A program made the translations under genes and the position numbers. Positions 12,309 through 24,900 of a stretch of 64,000 nucleotides of DNA are shown piece after piece. Origin of the DNA: Pratylenchus scribneri (lineage: Eukaryota > Nematoda > Chromadorea > Rhabditida > Pratylenchidae); the NCBI GenBank assembly GCA_030063045.1, contig JAQSEB010000147.1, positions 496,001-560,000 on the forward strand, read 5' to 3'. Position 1 is the first letter of the stretch; each line of letters starts with the position of its first letter. The notes under the pieces are model-generated. The model ran no database searches. It was not told where the DNA came from and saw nothing but the letters and a program-made list of their open reading frames with translations.

Positions 12309-15300
12309 TTAATAAGCCATCATTTCCTTGATATTAGTCTTCAAACCAGCAAACATGCCGAAAAGGCCGACAAAGACTAATAGCAAATTTCGAAAAATGA
12401 GACATTTAGCTTGAAAATTTTTGCCTTCCTCAAGTAAAATTGGAACAAAATTTAGTAGATCCAGAACAGCGGGCCAAATGAAGGAAACAAGCATACCTTT
12501 AAGTAAGGGGAGATATGGGGAGAATAATTGTAACGGAATTTTAAGACATTTGAGGATGAAGATTAATTTAAGCCTACTAAAATGGGTGACTAGGAATTAT
12601 CATTTTTCATGTTTAAACTAATTATGTTGATTTATATCGTTAAGATGCCTAATGATTTATCCTCAAATTTGGAGATAAAATAGGGAATATACCGGTTGTG
12701 ATGCCAATCAAAGGGATAATTCGCTCAAGATTTGGCACCGCAGCAGCGAAAAGGACTGAAATAATTAACGGAAAATTTAAGATATATATATTTTGGCTGA
12801 TAACGAACAGCAAACGGTGACCGTCAAAGTGCGCAAAAAGAGTTCAATGCATAATAATTTGATTTTGCCTGGAATTTGAAAACATCGCATATTTTTTGGT
12901 TCTTCTTTTTCTTTTGTGTATTTCATCCATTGGTGGCCAAAATTGTTCCAAATCATATCGACAATTACATACATCTGGAGAAGGAATGAGCCCAAAACGG
13001 AGATACATATGGCCAATTTGACAAGAGTGAATGATCTGGAAATGATAGAAGAATAAAAAAAAAGAAAGGAGAGGGATAGTAATATATTAAGGCAAATAGG
13101 CGGAATTATGTTGGGGCAAATAGGCGGAATTATGTTGGGACAAATAGGCGGAATTATGTTGGGGCAAATAGGCGGAATTATGTTGGGGCAAACAGGCGGA
13201 ATTATGTTGAGGCAAATAGGCGGAATTATGTTGGGGCAACCAGGCGGAATTAAATTGGGGCAAACAGGCGGAATTATGTTGAGGCAAATAGGCGGAATTA
13301 TGTTGGGGCAAACAGGCGGAATTATGTTGGGGCAAATAGGCGGAATTATGTTGGGGCAACCAGGCGGAATTAAATTGGGGCAAACAGGCGGAATTATGTT
13401 GAGGCAAATAGGCGGAATTATGTTGGGGCAAACAGGCGGAATTATGTTGGGGCAAATAGGCGGAATTATGTTGGGGCAAATAGGCGGAATTAAATTGGGG
13501 CAAATAGGCGGAATTATGTTGGGGCAAATAGGCGGAATTATATTGAATAAACCAAATTTAGATTTGATTTTATTTTAAGAAATTGACTAAAATATTGTGA
13601 TTTAATCTTAAACTAGAATTTAATAAAAATTTCGCCTTGAAGCATTCAATCAAGGTAGGTAGCCAATTGGTTCTATAGTTCATTCCATAAATTAAATAAT
13701 ATCTAACAACAATAAAAATAAACGCACACTTGATGCTGCGGCAAATTCAGTGTTATGCTACCTTTCACTTCATTTCCATAGGCAATATAGCCGAAAAACC
13801 CAATGCTTGAGTAGACAAGGCAGGCCAGTGAAAGTCCACTAAAAAGGACGCCGAATGGGCCCAACATTTGTTTAGGCCGTTTCAATTTATTCTCCATCGG
13901 TAGAATCTAATTGGTGGGAAGATTTTAATCTTAACTCTTAAGGCCCATAAGATCATATAATATTATTTTAATAACATATTGTTAATTGTAGCCAAAAATT
14001 TTTTTTTGTAAATTGATATAATTTTGAATTTTTGAACTGTTTAATTAAATTCTCATTAATCAATAATGATTTGGGACCAACCAAAGTTTGCGCTTCAAAT
14101 CCCCGGATGCATTGAGTAGCCCATCTAAACTATTGAACCAAGGAAGTTCATGGATGGAATGTTTTGGATGGCGAATGAGAAACTGAAAAAAGGAGAAAAT
14201 ACGAAGGAAAGATCAAATAAATTTAACGAACTTGGAGGATGAAGATCAGCGTTAAAATCATGAAAAAATTGCCAATAGTGGAAAAGAAGGTCAGAAGCCG
14301 GAGAGTTCTAATAAAATTGAGTAGCACCATTGGAATGTAGATGAGCATGAGCCATTGGAGGATTGTGGCCCGAAATGGGGTCAATTGATCGGTAATCGGC
14401 AAAGGGAACAAAATATTTTATTTTGTTTATTTTTATGATAAATTATAAAAAATTATTCTAATTATTTTTTTTCAGATTTTTTTAAGTTAATTTGATTGAA
14501 TTCTTCTATAAATCAAAACTTCTTGTGGAAATTTTTTGTACTGCTGATTTTCACTAAAAAAATATGAAATCTATTTTTAATAATTTTCTTAAAAAATTAT
14601 GCATATTTGTTCATAAAATATTAATATAAAATTTTTAATGATATTTTTTCACGTAATATTATAAAAATTATTTTTTTCAACCTCTTTTAGTGTGATAGCG
14701 ATAAACAAATAAAATGTACTACAAAAGCCGAATTGTAACAAAAGAATTGTGCCGTTAATCGTATATCTGTTCATGTGAGGAAAATACATATGAGGAAAAT
14801 ACAAAGCTTTTAATACTAACTTGGCCACAAATTTATAAGGACGAACGCACTTGAAACTGTTGGCACAAGTCACGGTGGCCAAACCACCATAGTCAAGAAA
14901 ATCAATGCCTAAACTGAAAAATATTCGGTACTAGATAAATTTAGGTACTAGTTAATTAACGGGGGAGATAAACAATGGGTGAGACAACAATTTAATGAAG
15001 GAGTCACTCGAAATTTTATTATTCTGCTTCCCTAGATCTTTAACAGCTGTTTAAATGACAAGGAAATACTATAATCCTACCCTAAAACGCTATAAAATGC
15101 AGGATAGGGCATAGACTATAGAGCAGGGTCAAATTAGGTTAAGGATTAGGTTTTTAGGCTTTCAGAGTTTAGAAATTCCTCTCGTACATTTTTCAGCACT
15201 TTCTTTAGATTAGCAAAGGAGGCAGAATAATAAATGTTTAGGTGCCTTCCCCCATTAAATTTTTGTCCTATTAATTAAATAGCACTTAAATTTGTCCAAA

Positions 15301-15810
15301 AATGAACAAAAATTTAGATTTTAATTGATTTAAATTTTTGTATTAATATTTTATTTACCGTCTATAATGGTATTGAGCACCCTTAACCAATTGGGACATG
15401 CAAAAACCATTGAGAGATGCAAAAAACACTAAAAGAAGAAGAGTTGTCTAAAAATTAAAGAAAATTTATTCCAATTTTTATGAAGCTTACCAAAAGGCCA
15501 CCGTTTGCGAAGGCCAATGGGATGGACAAATAGCCACATCCAACCATGCTTTTTAACAAATTCAACAATGTTGCCAAATAGCTGAAAAATAAAAAAACCA
15601 CTGATTTTTGAACTTTAACAAAACTGACGAGAGGCCATTTTCTCGAATAATTTCGCCATTTCCCTTCTTATTTTCTACAATCTTGGTAGTTACTCTATTT
15701 TCTTCAAGTTGTCGAATTTCTAGAGGTCCTATGAAGTCCAATTCTTTTGTATTATTAGGCATAATTTCCAATGTTTCAATTTTGTTTTCATTACTTGAAT
15801 ATGGAGGCAT
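12309..15810 (-). CDS. SLC36/AAAP-family amino acid transporter, damaged
   Basis: A multi-pass amino acid transporter of the SLC36 type; known members are H+-coupled or exchanger-like and sit in plasma or lysosomal membranes. Eleven exons join: 15629-15810, 15491-15581, 15359-15447, 14821-14913, 14682-14766, 14232-14408, 14082-14182, 13728-13906, 12809-13035, 12693-12755, 12309-12496 (about 490 residues, normal for the family). Family hallmarks are LLKSMVGCGYLSIPLAFANG (exon 2), FCMSQLVKGAQYH (exon 3), LPMENKLKRP and FGYIAYGNEVKGSITLNLP (exon 8), and VPNLERIIPLIG (exon 10). The ATG lies about a dozen bases after a TTATACAG acceptor suited to trans-splicing. Two oddities: exon 6 has no AG before it (sequence ATATTTTG/TTCCC), and exon 7 (101 bp) needs a frame change between NASG and FEAQTL, where the usual short hydrophobic stretch is also missing. 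It is either a recent pseudogene or carries assembly errors. Confidence 0.75.
13091..13545. repeat. 24-bp minisatellite, about 19 copies, in a transporter intron
   Basis: Units of GGCGGAATTATGTTGGGGCA plus AATA are repeated head to tail, with variants CAACCA, CAAACA and AAATTG. The array sits in the intron between exons 8 and 9 of the SLC36 gene. Because 24 is a multiple of three, both strands stay open (LGQIGGIM and LPQHNSAY translations). The same unit occurs at 62607-62993. Confidence 0.95.
15015..15234. mobile_element. Foldback MITE in a transporter intron
   Basis: Inverted ends TTATTATTCTGCTTCC and GGAGGCAGAATAATAA enclose about 190 bp with AGGGTC and TTAGGTTAAGG words. It lies in the intron between exons 3 and 4 of the SLC36 gene. 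No coding capacity or clear TSD. Confidence 0.55.
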
Positions 15811-16915
15811 CTTTTTTTCTTCTGTATAATAAAATTAAAATATTAAGATAAAAATTTATTGTAAAAAATTAGTGCATTAATTTGGCCAAAACAAAAATTG
15901 GGATTTAACTTTGAACTAGGCTAAAAAATAAATCAGGGACATGTTGTATAAGAATCAAGTTTTATGAAAAAAATTTTTGAAGAAATAATTAATTTTTTTT
16001 CAACCAAAGTTGAAATTGAAATGTTTTATTAAATTTGTACAATTATTTATAAAATATTATTATTGAAGTTGTAAATTTGTTAGGCTAACTCCAGCAACAG
16101 CGCTTTTATCAGTCGTAAATGGGGAACCCCAAAATTTTACTAAAAGTGGCGAACACATGATTTGATTTTGATTAAAAATTGGCAATAATTAACGAGAGTG
16201 AATGAATGATGAACGAATTGGTGGAAGAAATCATAAAATAAATGGTCAAATGGAATTTATCAATGAATAAAACAGTCAATGCGAACTTTTTGTTCACTCC
16301 AACCCAAAACAATAATTAAATAAATTAATATTAAAGAAATCATCAATACCCACTGTCCTGTTATATTTACCAATTAAAAAATTGCCTAAAATAATTCAAA
16401 AGTTCTAATTTCATAAATAGATTTGAAAAATGTTTATTTAAATGCAATAAATTGAATCGTACTGCGACACTTGCGGACCTGGAACCGAAGGTGATAAAGC
16501 TGGAGTGGAATTGTTTATAGCATATTATTAGGCATAAAATTAGCTATAAAATGACATCAAAAATTTTGGTGAATGTTTAATATTCACCGAGTTATGGCCA
16601 AAAAACCGTTAATTTAATTAAAATTTCGATTTTGATGGTTTTTGGCCATAACTCGATGAAAATTTTCCAAACCTTTTTATGTCATTTTGTAGCTAATTTT
16701 ATGCCTAATAATATCCTATAAACAATATCACTCCAGCTTTATCACCTTCGGTTCCAGACCGTTTCGTCCGCAAGTGTCGGGTCCGCAAGTGTCGGCCAAC
16801 CTTGAAAATAAGGATTGAAAATTAAAGAAATTAAATCGCTGAAAATTGGAATTGCCAACATAGTAATTGTACTGAATTTAAGAAAAAGTTGTGAAAATTA
16901 TTTAAATTATTTTGC
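15811..16915. other. Intergenic region between transporter and chemoreceptor
   Basis: AT-rich sequence with no exon I can support. It contains the 5' flank of the SLC36 gene and a 330-bp foldback element, listed separately. The 3' end of the chemoreceptor gene lies at its right edge. Confidence 0.5.
16464..16795. mobile_element. Foldback element with long inverted arms
   Basis: The left arm begins GCGACACTTGCGGACC, followed by GGAACCGAAGGTGATAAAGC. The right arm ends with the complement, GCTTTATCACCTTCGGTTCC, then GTCCGCAAGTGTCGG present twice. The arms extend inward through AGGCATAAAATTAGCTA and GGCCATAACTCG-like sequence to a short AT loop. No open frame. A TSD is not evident. Confidence 0.75.
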
Positions 16916-19900
16916 TCATTCTATAGGCGAAATTTGAGCTTTTCTAAGTGGTCTAATCAATGCATCTCGATATGGCCGAAATGTCCATAAAGTGGCCAAT
17001 GGATTCAGCACAGGAAGCCAATGGGAAATGCAAGTTAAGAAGACAACATTTGACATTGAATTGAAAATATTACTTAAGTAGAGCAAAAAATATGTTGCTT
17101 GAAATATGATTGGATAGATTGCCTGAAAATTTGTGGAGAATTTATTAATTAAAAATTTAATTGGAAAACATATTTAGGAGAATTAATAGTACATATTTTT
17201 AATTGTTATTTAAAAAATTTAACCTTTATTCGTTAAAACAGAAATTCGAGAAAATGGTAATTTCTAAGAAGGAAATAATATCGGTATTTTACTATTTAAC
17301 ATTAAAATTATTTTTTCTCTAGATGTTAATATCAAAGCTCTTTTATCTAAAAAATGGGCATTTTTGAGGCCAAATTTGAAAGTTAAAACATGGCTAAACC
17401 AGACTTTAACCCATTTCTAAATTCTACCATTTCTTTATTGCCAATTTATATTATATTACCCTAAAAGAGTACGAAAAAATATTTGTTACTTTTAGTGACA
17501 AAAAATATATTTCCATTCCCATGTCCAAAAAAATCTAATAAACTGATTCGGAATTAAAATGGAATTGGACTCTTTGTTATTGAGATAATATTAATTTGGC
17601 AAAAAAAACACTGAATTTGGCAAAAATCTTTCGTGTCGAAAAATATTATATTTTTGAGGCCATATAACTTGGCCATAACTAGGGGTTTAGGGCTAGGGTT
17701 AGGTTCAGGGCAGGCATGGGATTAGGGGCTAAGGGCTAGGGGTTAGGGAATCTTAAAGAAGTCTGATTTGGCCAAGTTATATGGCCTCAAAAATATAATA
17801 TTTTTCGACACGAAAGATTTTTGCCAAATTCAGTATTTTTTTTGCCAAATTAAATGACTCCCCTTTGTTATTTCTCTATTTTTTACTATCCTTAAAAACA
17901 GGTATTTTAATTTTGAGTTAATCAGAGACTTCATAATGGTCTATGATTCCAAAAAATTATTTGATAATTCCAAAGATGTAAATCTCCCAATTTTTTTACA
18001 TAAATGATTAGATTCGTCGTCAATTGTTTGTTCAATTTTTTCAGATGATCACTCATTGCATGTGAGGCAACAAATCGAACCATTTGACGGCCACAGAAAA
18101 TAATAATTGAATAGCATATTAAATTATACATTGTATATAAAATCATTGACATTTTTGTGAAGAATTCCTTTACAAAAATTAAAATTATTTATTTGGTATT
18201 TTATATATTTAATTTTTTAATGAAAATGCCAGAAAATTTAATCTTTAAGCTAAAATATCTTTTTAATCTAAACTTAAAGTTATAACTTAGTTGTATTCCG
18301 ATTAGCTTTAAATTAAATAATTTTAAAAAAATTTCAACAAACATCCATTTGGATAACCATGAAAATTGAATCATCATTAAAATCAAGGGATAAGCCAGAA
18401 AATTTGGCAATTTCAGCTGCGTTCATCAAAGTATTTGACATGACAAAATTCAGCGAAAAGCATGCCGTTAAAAATGAAATAATGAATGGTACGAATAAAA
18501 TGGATAAATAGCGGCGAAAATTAATTTGAATCTCGCTGAAATTTTTTATTAAAATTTTCAGAAATATTTGAATGGATCAAAGTCCATATGTAACCAGTTT
18601 AGGTATCCTTTTTGCCATGCCAATGCCAACTATCCATTTATAAGGGGTTAATTATCTTTTTCTTTTTTTTCTTTAATTTTGGCAATGAATTATTATTGGG
18701 TATTTTTGTTGTGCAGATTTAAAAATTTTTTATTGAATTATTTTATTATTTATTTTGATTGTAAACGATGAAAAAATATTATTTTAGGTAGGATTAGAAT
18801 CTAATGATAAATTTTAGTGGGAGCATTGGGTGATTTTGGGGTTGAAAAACTGGATAAACTAATAAGTAGTAACAATTTTTATACAAATTTTCTATTTTTT
18901 TAAATTTTTCAATTGAACCATAACTAATATTTTCTTCTTCTCTCTCAAAATATTTATTGTTCATAGTCTCAAAAATATTTAAAAATCTAATAAGCATTTT
19001 TTAAAATCGTTTCATAAAGAAACTGACCGATTCAATGACAAATATCTATAGAGGAATTGGACGGCAATGCCAAAAACATCGAAAGTATAGAGAAAATGCC
19101 AACAAATGAACAAATTCCAATTTTGATTACTATTCAATTTTGTCAATTTGGATGCAAGCATATAGCCTTCGAAAAAGAGCAGCAATTTATCATCGTCAAT
19201 GAAAGCTGAATACTGAAATAATAATGTATAAAAAGAAATTTAATTAAAAAATTATGGACATATGTGTAAGTGTAGGTCGAAATAGCAAAAAAATTTATTT
19301 AATAGATTATGGGAAAAAGGAAATGGTATAGATAATAAAATTGAAAATTAATAGCGGAATTATTTTTTTTCAGATCCATTCAGAAAATAATAATTAATAC
19401 TGTATAGGATATTTTAATTACAATTACAACACATATTTCAACCTCTATTCCTTATTAGCCTATGGACATTTTTGAACTAATTATAGCGAATTTTGTAGAG
19501 CTTTAGGAAATTAAGAAAATATAATAATTAAAAAAAATTAACTCTGTCAGGATCCATGTATCTTCAAAATATGAGATTTGGAATTAACAGAGAATGAGAT
19601 ATTAAAAGAGCATATACGGTAGATTATGTATTATTCTTCTATTTATGTATATGTATGGAAATTTGGAAATATATAAATTATTCCCATTTTCCATGTAAAT
19701 CCAAATTTTATAAAATATACATAATTTTTCTCAATATAATTTTTGTTTTTTATTACTTTTTTAATTATATAATTTTTTAGAAAAAATATACAAAAGCCTG
19801 CAAAATAAATTCGGTTTCTAAATTTTATATAAGTATATATTCAAATTAGACTAATAAAGATTAAACAAAAAACATTTTTTTGTCAATTTTGTAACTAAAA

Positions 19901-20109
19901 TCTAAAAAAAAACTTGCCATCATTCCAAACATGTACAAAATGAGTAGAAGAATGTCCATTATGCAGGTTTGGAGTAGCACTCGACTATGGAGCCTCATTT
20001 CCTTGGGCGTTCGGCAGAGAATTAGCCAAAGAAGTGTGAAATTGAGCAGGAATCCGAGGGGAGGTATTATCAGCGAAATCCAACGCAAATAGGCATTCAT
20101 ATTCACCAT
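16916..20109 (-). CDS. Nematode 7TM chemoreceptor-like GPCR
   Basis: A serpentine receptor of the nematode chemoreceptor type, expected in sensory-neuron membranes. Five exons join in phase: 19918-20109, 19028-19212, 18343-18535, 18000-18167, 16916-17122, giving 314 residues, normal for the class. Exon 1 encodes TM1-TM2 (LGFLLNFTLLWLILCRTPKE, then CIMDILLLILYMFG). Exon 2 ends with VQFLYRYLSLNR, the 'Q-x-x-YRY' signature at the end of TM3 in Str/Srh-type receptors. Exon 3 carries a TM (YLSILFVPFIISFLTA). Exon 5 has TM7 and tail (HWLPVLNPLATLW, then FRPYRDAL). The first intron uses a GC donor (ATG/GCAAGT) with a TTTCAG acceptor. A Mutator-like MITE sits in the fourth intron. Subfamily assignment (srh, str, srd) is not certain. 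Confidence 0.88.
17582..17862. mobile_element. Mutator-like MITE, copy C, in a chemoreceptor intron
   Basis: 281 bp, flanked by the perfect 10-bp TSD CTTTGTTATT (17572-17581 and 17863-17872). It differs from the copy at 586-867 by about one substitution (GGTTTAGGG versus GGTTCAGGG) and one A in a run, so the two moved recently. It lies inside intron 4 of the GPCR gene, near neither splice site. Confidence 0.9.
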
Positions 20110-21372
20110 TTTAAAATTGACTAGCGCGAAAAGCTTTGCGAATTTTTTGTTTAAATTATTTAGATAAAAAATTTGGCAATCTTAAAAGTTCTGGAACAAT
20201 AAATAAAAGATTAAAAAAAAATTTTTTTGTATGATAAAAAACCGAAGCTGAATTCAAATCTGTCATCCCTAACTAATCCTATCCTTTCTAAATCCCATCC
20301 GGATATACCCTTAAGCTAACCTACCCTTTTCTGAATCCATTAGTCTAGCGTCTAGCCCAATCCTAATTTATTAAGGTAGGAAATAAAATGAGTTTAGGAT
20401 ACGGTAGGATTAGCAGTTCTTGTCGGTTATCTACCACTAGTTTTGAAAATAATTTTCAAAATCTTATTCTAATATTTATCTTTGATTATAAAACGATTAA
20501 AAGGCATGATTTTAGGTGATTTTAGGTTTGACAAATTTTGGTGGTAACATAGGATAATTTTGGGGGTGAAAAAATCTGATGTTAGATCGACCGATAAGTA
20601 GTAAGTACCGGATTAGATTTAGGATAGATGCTTGATATGTTAGGGATTCATGAATGAAATTGATATCAGCAGATTTGAATTCGACACCATTTTTTACCCT
20701 AAAAAATGTTAATAGAGTTTCAGCTTAAATAATTTTAGGTTAATATTTCAGATTAATAAATATAAATACCTATTGTTGCAGAGGGTAACCAAAAGAGTAT
20801 ATTATTTCATATTTTTAAATATATTATTATTAATTTTTTTAAATAATTTACACAAAAACTTTGACAAATTGATTGAAAATGGTTGCTGGGCCAAGTAAAT
20901 TATAGACAAGATAAAAACGTAAAATGAGACAAATTATTGGGTAGAACTTTGAAAAAGTCGGGAAACTGGCATTTACAAAAATTTAATAATTCAGCAATGT
21001 GCCAATTTTTAAAGGCGTCATTGAATGGCAATTGCCATAATTTTCAGCTGCCAACAACGAAAAGTACTTAAATTTAATTTAGCTGCGTTTTGAAGTTTAA
21101 GTTAAATCAACAACAACAAAAAATTGAATAAAAGTGAAATATTTTTTCTAATTTCTTAGCCCAAAATGTCATAATTTATAAATAAATGGAATAATGTGAA
21201 AGTTAAATGAAATAAAATTGATTATTTTATAATTTATTTTAATTTAATTTTTATTAGCCAAAAGTCGGATTAAGAAATAAAATTAAATAAAAAAATCTAT
21301 TCCAAAACGTCGAAAAATTTATTTAATTCGCAAAAATTACTAAAAAAATATAAAACTGAAAATTTAAAGTGG
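20110..21372. other. Intergenic DNA between GPCR and 5S rRNA
   Basis: No exon is supported. Between about 20245 and 20690 there is a weak inverted structure (GAATTCAAATCTG near the left, CAGATTTGAATTC near the right) around CCTATCC / GGATAG words. It may be an old foldback element. The rest is AT-rich. Confidence 0.4.
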
Positions 21373-21377
21373 AAAAA
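21373..21377 (-). terminator. Oligo-T terminator of the 5S gene
   Basis: On the minus strand the 5S transcript is followed at once by TTTTT. That is the usual RNA polymerase III stop and fixes the 3' end of the rRNA. Confidence 0.8.
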
Positions 21378-21497
21378 GCTTACGACACCCCCGATTCCCA
21401 GGACGTCTCCGTTCCAAGTACTAATAAGGGGCCCAGCGTTGCTTAACTTGCCAGATCGGACGGGATGGCGTGCATTCAACGCGGTATGGTCGTAAGC
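21378..21497 (-). rRNA. 5S ribosomal RNA
   Basis: A 120-nt minus-strand gene starting GCTTACGACCATACCGCG and ending GGGTGTCGTAAGC; the two ends pair as helix I. Inside are the conserved 5S words GAATGCACGCCATCCCGTCC, GATCTGGCAAGTTAAGCAAC, TAGTACTTGG and GGAGACG, covering loop B/C and the internal promoter. It closely resembles nematode 5S rRNA. It stands alone: I find no second copy and no SL1 RNA gene in the window, although these genes are linked in several nematodes. Confidence 0.96.
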
Positions 21498-21954
21498 GAT
21501 TGGGTGGGGATAGAAGGAATATTCAAATGGAATTGCCTCAAATTTCCCAACCTTTAATTTTTATAAATGATATTATAAAAATTTTAAAAAAATTTGGTTT
21601 TATTAAATTTTAATAATAAAGATTTTTTAAGAAAATTAAATACATATATTATTTATAAAATTAAATGAGCAGTTGAACGCCTCAAAAGAAGTGCGAAATA
21701 AGATGGAAAAATTGGAATGGATTCAAAGATTTCTTAGAATTGGAGCTTTGCCTTTAACACGAACGGAAGCCCATGGGAATAAATCTATATTTGATAGCAA
21801 AGAAATCCTAGAAGCTACAAGTAAATTTTACATATTTAGTTGTTTTTTTGTTAATAATATTACAGATTTAAATAATTTATTGAAATCAAAAGAAAAATAA
21901 ATAGGCAGTATAAAAGTGGAAAACAAAATTTATTATCCATCCATTTTTATTCCA
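21498..21954. other. Short intergenic stretch with an unexplained open exon-like segment
   Basis: From 21671 the plus strand reads as an exon-like frame (EVRNKMEKLEWIQRF, then LPLTRTEAHGNKS) preceded by AGCAG and followed after about 45 bp by an ACAG and a short frame ending in TAA. I do not recognise it and find no upstream exons. It may be the 3' end of a small gene or a gene fragment. Confidence 0.25.
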
Positions 21955-24900
21955 CTATCTCCTCCTCTTCCTTCGTCCATTTGCCACCGGACAACAAATG
22001 TAGAATGCGGAATCCGCTGCCGGCAAACATCCGGTGCCCGGTGGACATCGCGGCGGACTCCACACTTCGCCATCCTCACCGGCGCATGCAATCGGCAAAT
22101 TCGTGTGATCCCGAATGGCCAATGATTTGGAACAGAATGTCAAAACTGCAAAAATTTTTAAATTAATTTATATATTTAAAATTTTTTTTTCTCATATAAT
22201 TTTTAAGTAATTAATTGAAATTAGAGATTTTTAAATTAACGTTGAAATTAATTTTTGTAATTCGACATGATTTTATTCTTTTAAAAATTTCAGAAAAATA
22301 ATTATTACCGCATTCTCTAATAATTTTCCCACCATCGACTTTGTGGAACCAGAGCTCCTCTTAGGATGAACTTTAATTTTTTTTCATTTTCTTAGTTTCC
22401 TAATGCTCTATAAAATCCACAATAATTTATTTCAAAAATTAAGGAGTTAGACCCTATATTTTTCTAATTTTTGAGGGGATATAAAATAATTCCCCATGGG
22501 GAATTAAAAGAGCATTTTAGGTAAACTAAAAACAGTAAAATTTATTTTAATTAAAAATTAGATAGAGCTGATATTTATTTGCTATATTTTGGTTATAATT
22601 TGCTTAAAACTATTCAATTTAATTCTATCTAATAAAGGCTATTTTAATATATTTTTTTACTATTTTACTTGAAAAAACTGAAAAAATCACTGTCTAAAAA
22701 ATTTTTAAATATTGATATTGACCTAAAATTAATGAATTTTCAAAAATATTTTATAAATATTTGAGTTTGGGACCATTTTCAGGCTGCCGGCTCTGTGTTT
22801 TGCGATTTGGCAATCTGAAGAATTTGTCCGCATTCCAAAATGGATTGGTCGTCGTCGATGTTTGGCCACTGTCCTCATCAATGCCTGCTACCGTGGTTTT
22901 CGTTGTCCAAAATGCCCAATAATCATCTGCTGCTGCGGCTGCCATTTTTTGGGCCTTCCTTGAAGCCATTGTCTGCTGGGAATTAATTTGTTGCGCATTT
23001 ATTAAAGGCCTTTTTGATGAAGCTGAAATTATTGCTAAATTAATAATAGCAAATAAAAAGGAATTTTTTTAATGTTGATATAAATTTTGAAATTGTTTAA
23101 CATAAATTACAATTTCAATTTCATAAATTAATTTTACTAAAATTTCAAATAAAAATTGATACCCGAATGAATGTCTGTCAAATTTGTAGGCGCCGGAGTT
23201 GTTGACGTTAAATTGGCCATGGCCATTGTTGATGAATTTCCCTTCACCCCTTCGGCATTATTTTCATCTTCATTGCCAGCTACTCCATTATTATTATTGT
23301 TCATTGGCACCAAAATGTCTTGATCAATGACTGAAAATTTATCAAATTAAAATAGTAGAATATAAAATTAATAAAAAATATTAATTTCTTTAGAATATTT
23401 TAATAAAAATAACTAAAATATTTTAATAATATAAATTAAATATTTTAATAAAATAATTTAAAGTATTTTATTATCTAATTTAAATAGAAAATTAAAAATA
23501 AACAAATTTATTTTAATTAATTCTATTCACTTTTTCCAATTTTTAAAAATTAATTTCCATTCCCAATTTTTAAATATATATTTTTTAAAATTTTTATTAA
23601 TATATATTAATTCCGTATTAAAAAATATTTTCACCTCCATCATCATTTATGCCATTTTTCGCTTCAATTGCCATTAATTGTGATGATGGCCTTTTCCCAA
23701 CCCGAATTCGACTCGAATTTCGCCGTTGTTCATTCATAAATGCTAAAAAAATGAATAAATTTTAATTAAAAAATATAATAATTTAAAAATTTTATAGAAA
23801 AATTTTAAATAATTTCACAGACATGTTGGAATTTTCATTGGTCTATTGTCGGTTGGGGAAAACATTGGAGTGCCATCTTTTGGCTGATGAATTTGACCAA
23901 CATCACCCATTTTCGAATCAACAGAGTCAGTTATTTGTTCCAATGGAGGCGATGGGTCAATGCCTACAAAAATTCATTTTAGAATTTTTTAATAATATTT
24001 AAATCCTATTTTAATTTTATTAAAAATTTTTAAATATTTTAATAAAATTTAAGATGGATTATTTTATTAATTATTTATTTCAAAATATAAAATTTAATTA
24101 ATTTTCTAAAATTTAAAAATATTCCCAAAAAATTGACTTGGTTTCCTCCGAATTTCGCTGCCTCCTCCCGTTGATGTTCGTCTCGAATTTGCCGCTTCAT
24201 TTTTGGCATCAAATGGACTTTCCTTCTCGAATCGACTTTCCTCAATTGAAGGTCGCTCAAATCTTCCCCTTGCCCTTTGCCTTTGTGCCTGTTTTTGTTG
24301 TGGCAAATTCTGTACCGTTGAATGAGGATGAACAATTTCTTCGCCATCCATTTTTTGTCCTTCATTTTCATGCTCTTTGGTTTCTTTTTCTTGACTGTTT
24401 TTTCCTTCCTTTTCCTTCTCCCTCGAAGTTTCTTCTTTTCCAGTTGCAAAATTCTTCAAAATAAATTATTAATAATTATCCCATGTGGAATTATTTTTTA
24501 ACTTTTCAAAAAAATGAAATTTAGATTGTTGATATTTTTGAACAATTTATAGCGGATTTTGTAGAGTTTTAGGGAAGAGTTAAAATTCGGGAACGTATTT
24601 TTAGGTTTTGACCAATTTTGATTGACATTTATTTCATGTTTTTGACATATTTTTGACCTATTTTTTAAAAACAATTTTGACACTTTTTTGAATGAACATT
24701 TCATTGTAAAATTATTATTGCTCACGATCAGTTTATTTTTCCAAAAATTCGATGCATTTTAAAACCGAAATGGGAATTTTAGGAGAAACCGAAAACTAAT
24801 AAGAACCTCCTTTCATTAGCAAAAATGTAATAAAAAACTAAAAATTACTTATATTGAGGTTCCCAAAAGACTATTTTCACAAATTTTTAAAAAAAACCTA

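Noticed and set aside
13087..13578. Long open frames on both strands (about 150 codons each) across the 24-bp array
   Set aside because: They are translations of a minisatellite whose period is a multiple of three, inside an intron of the SLC36 gene.
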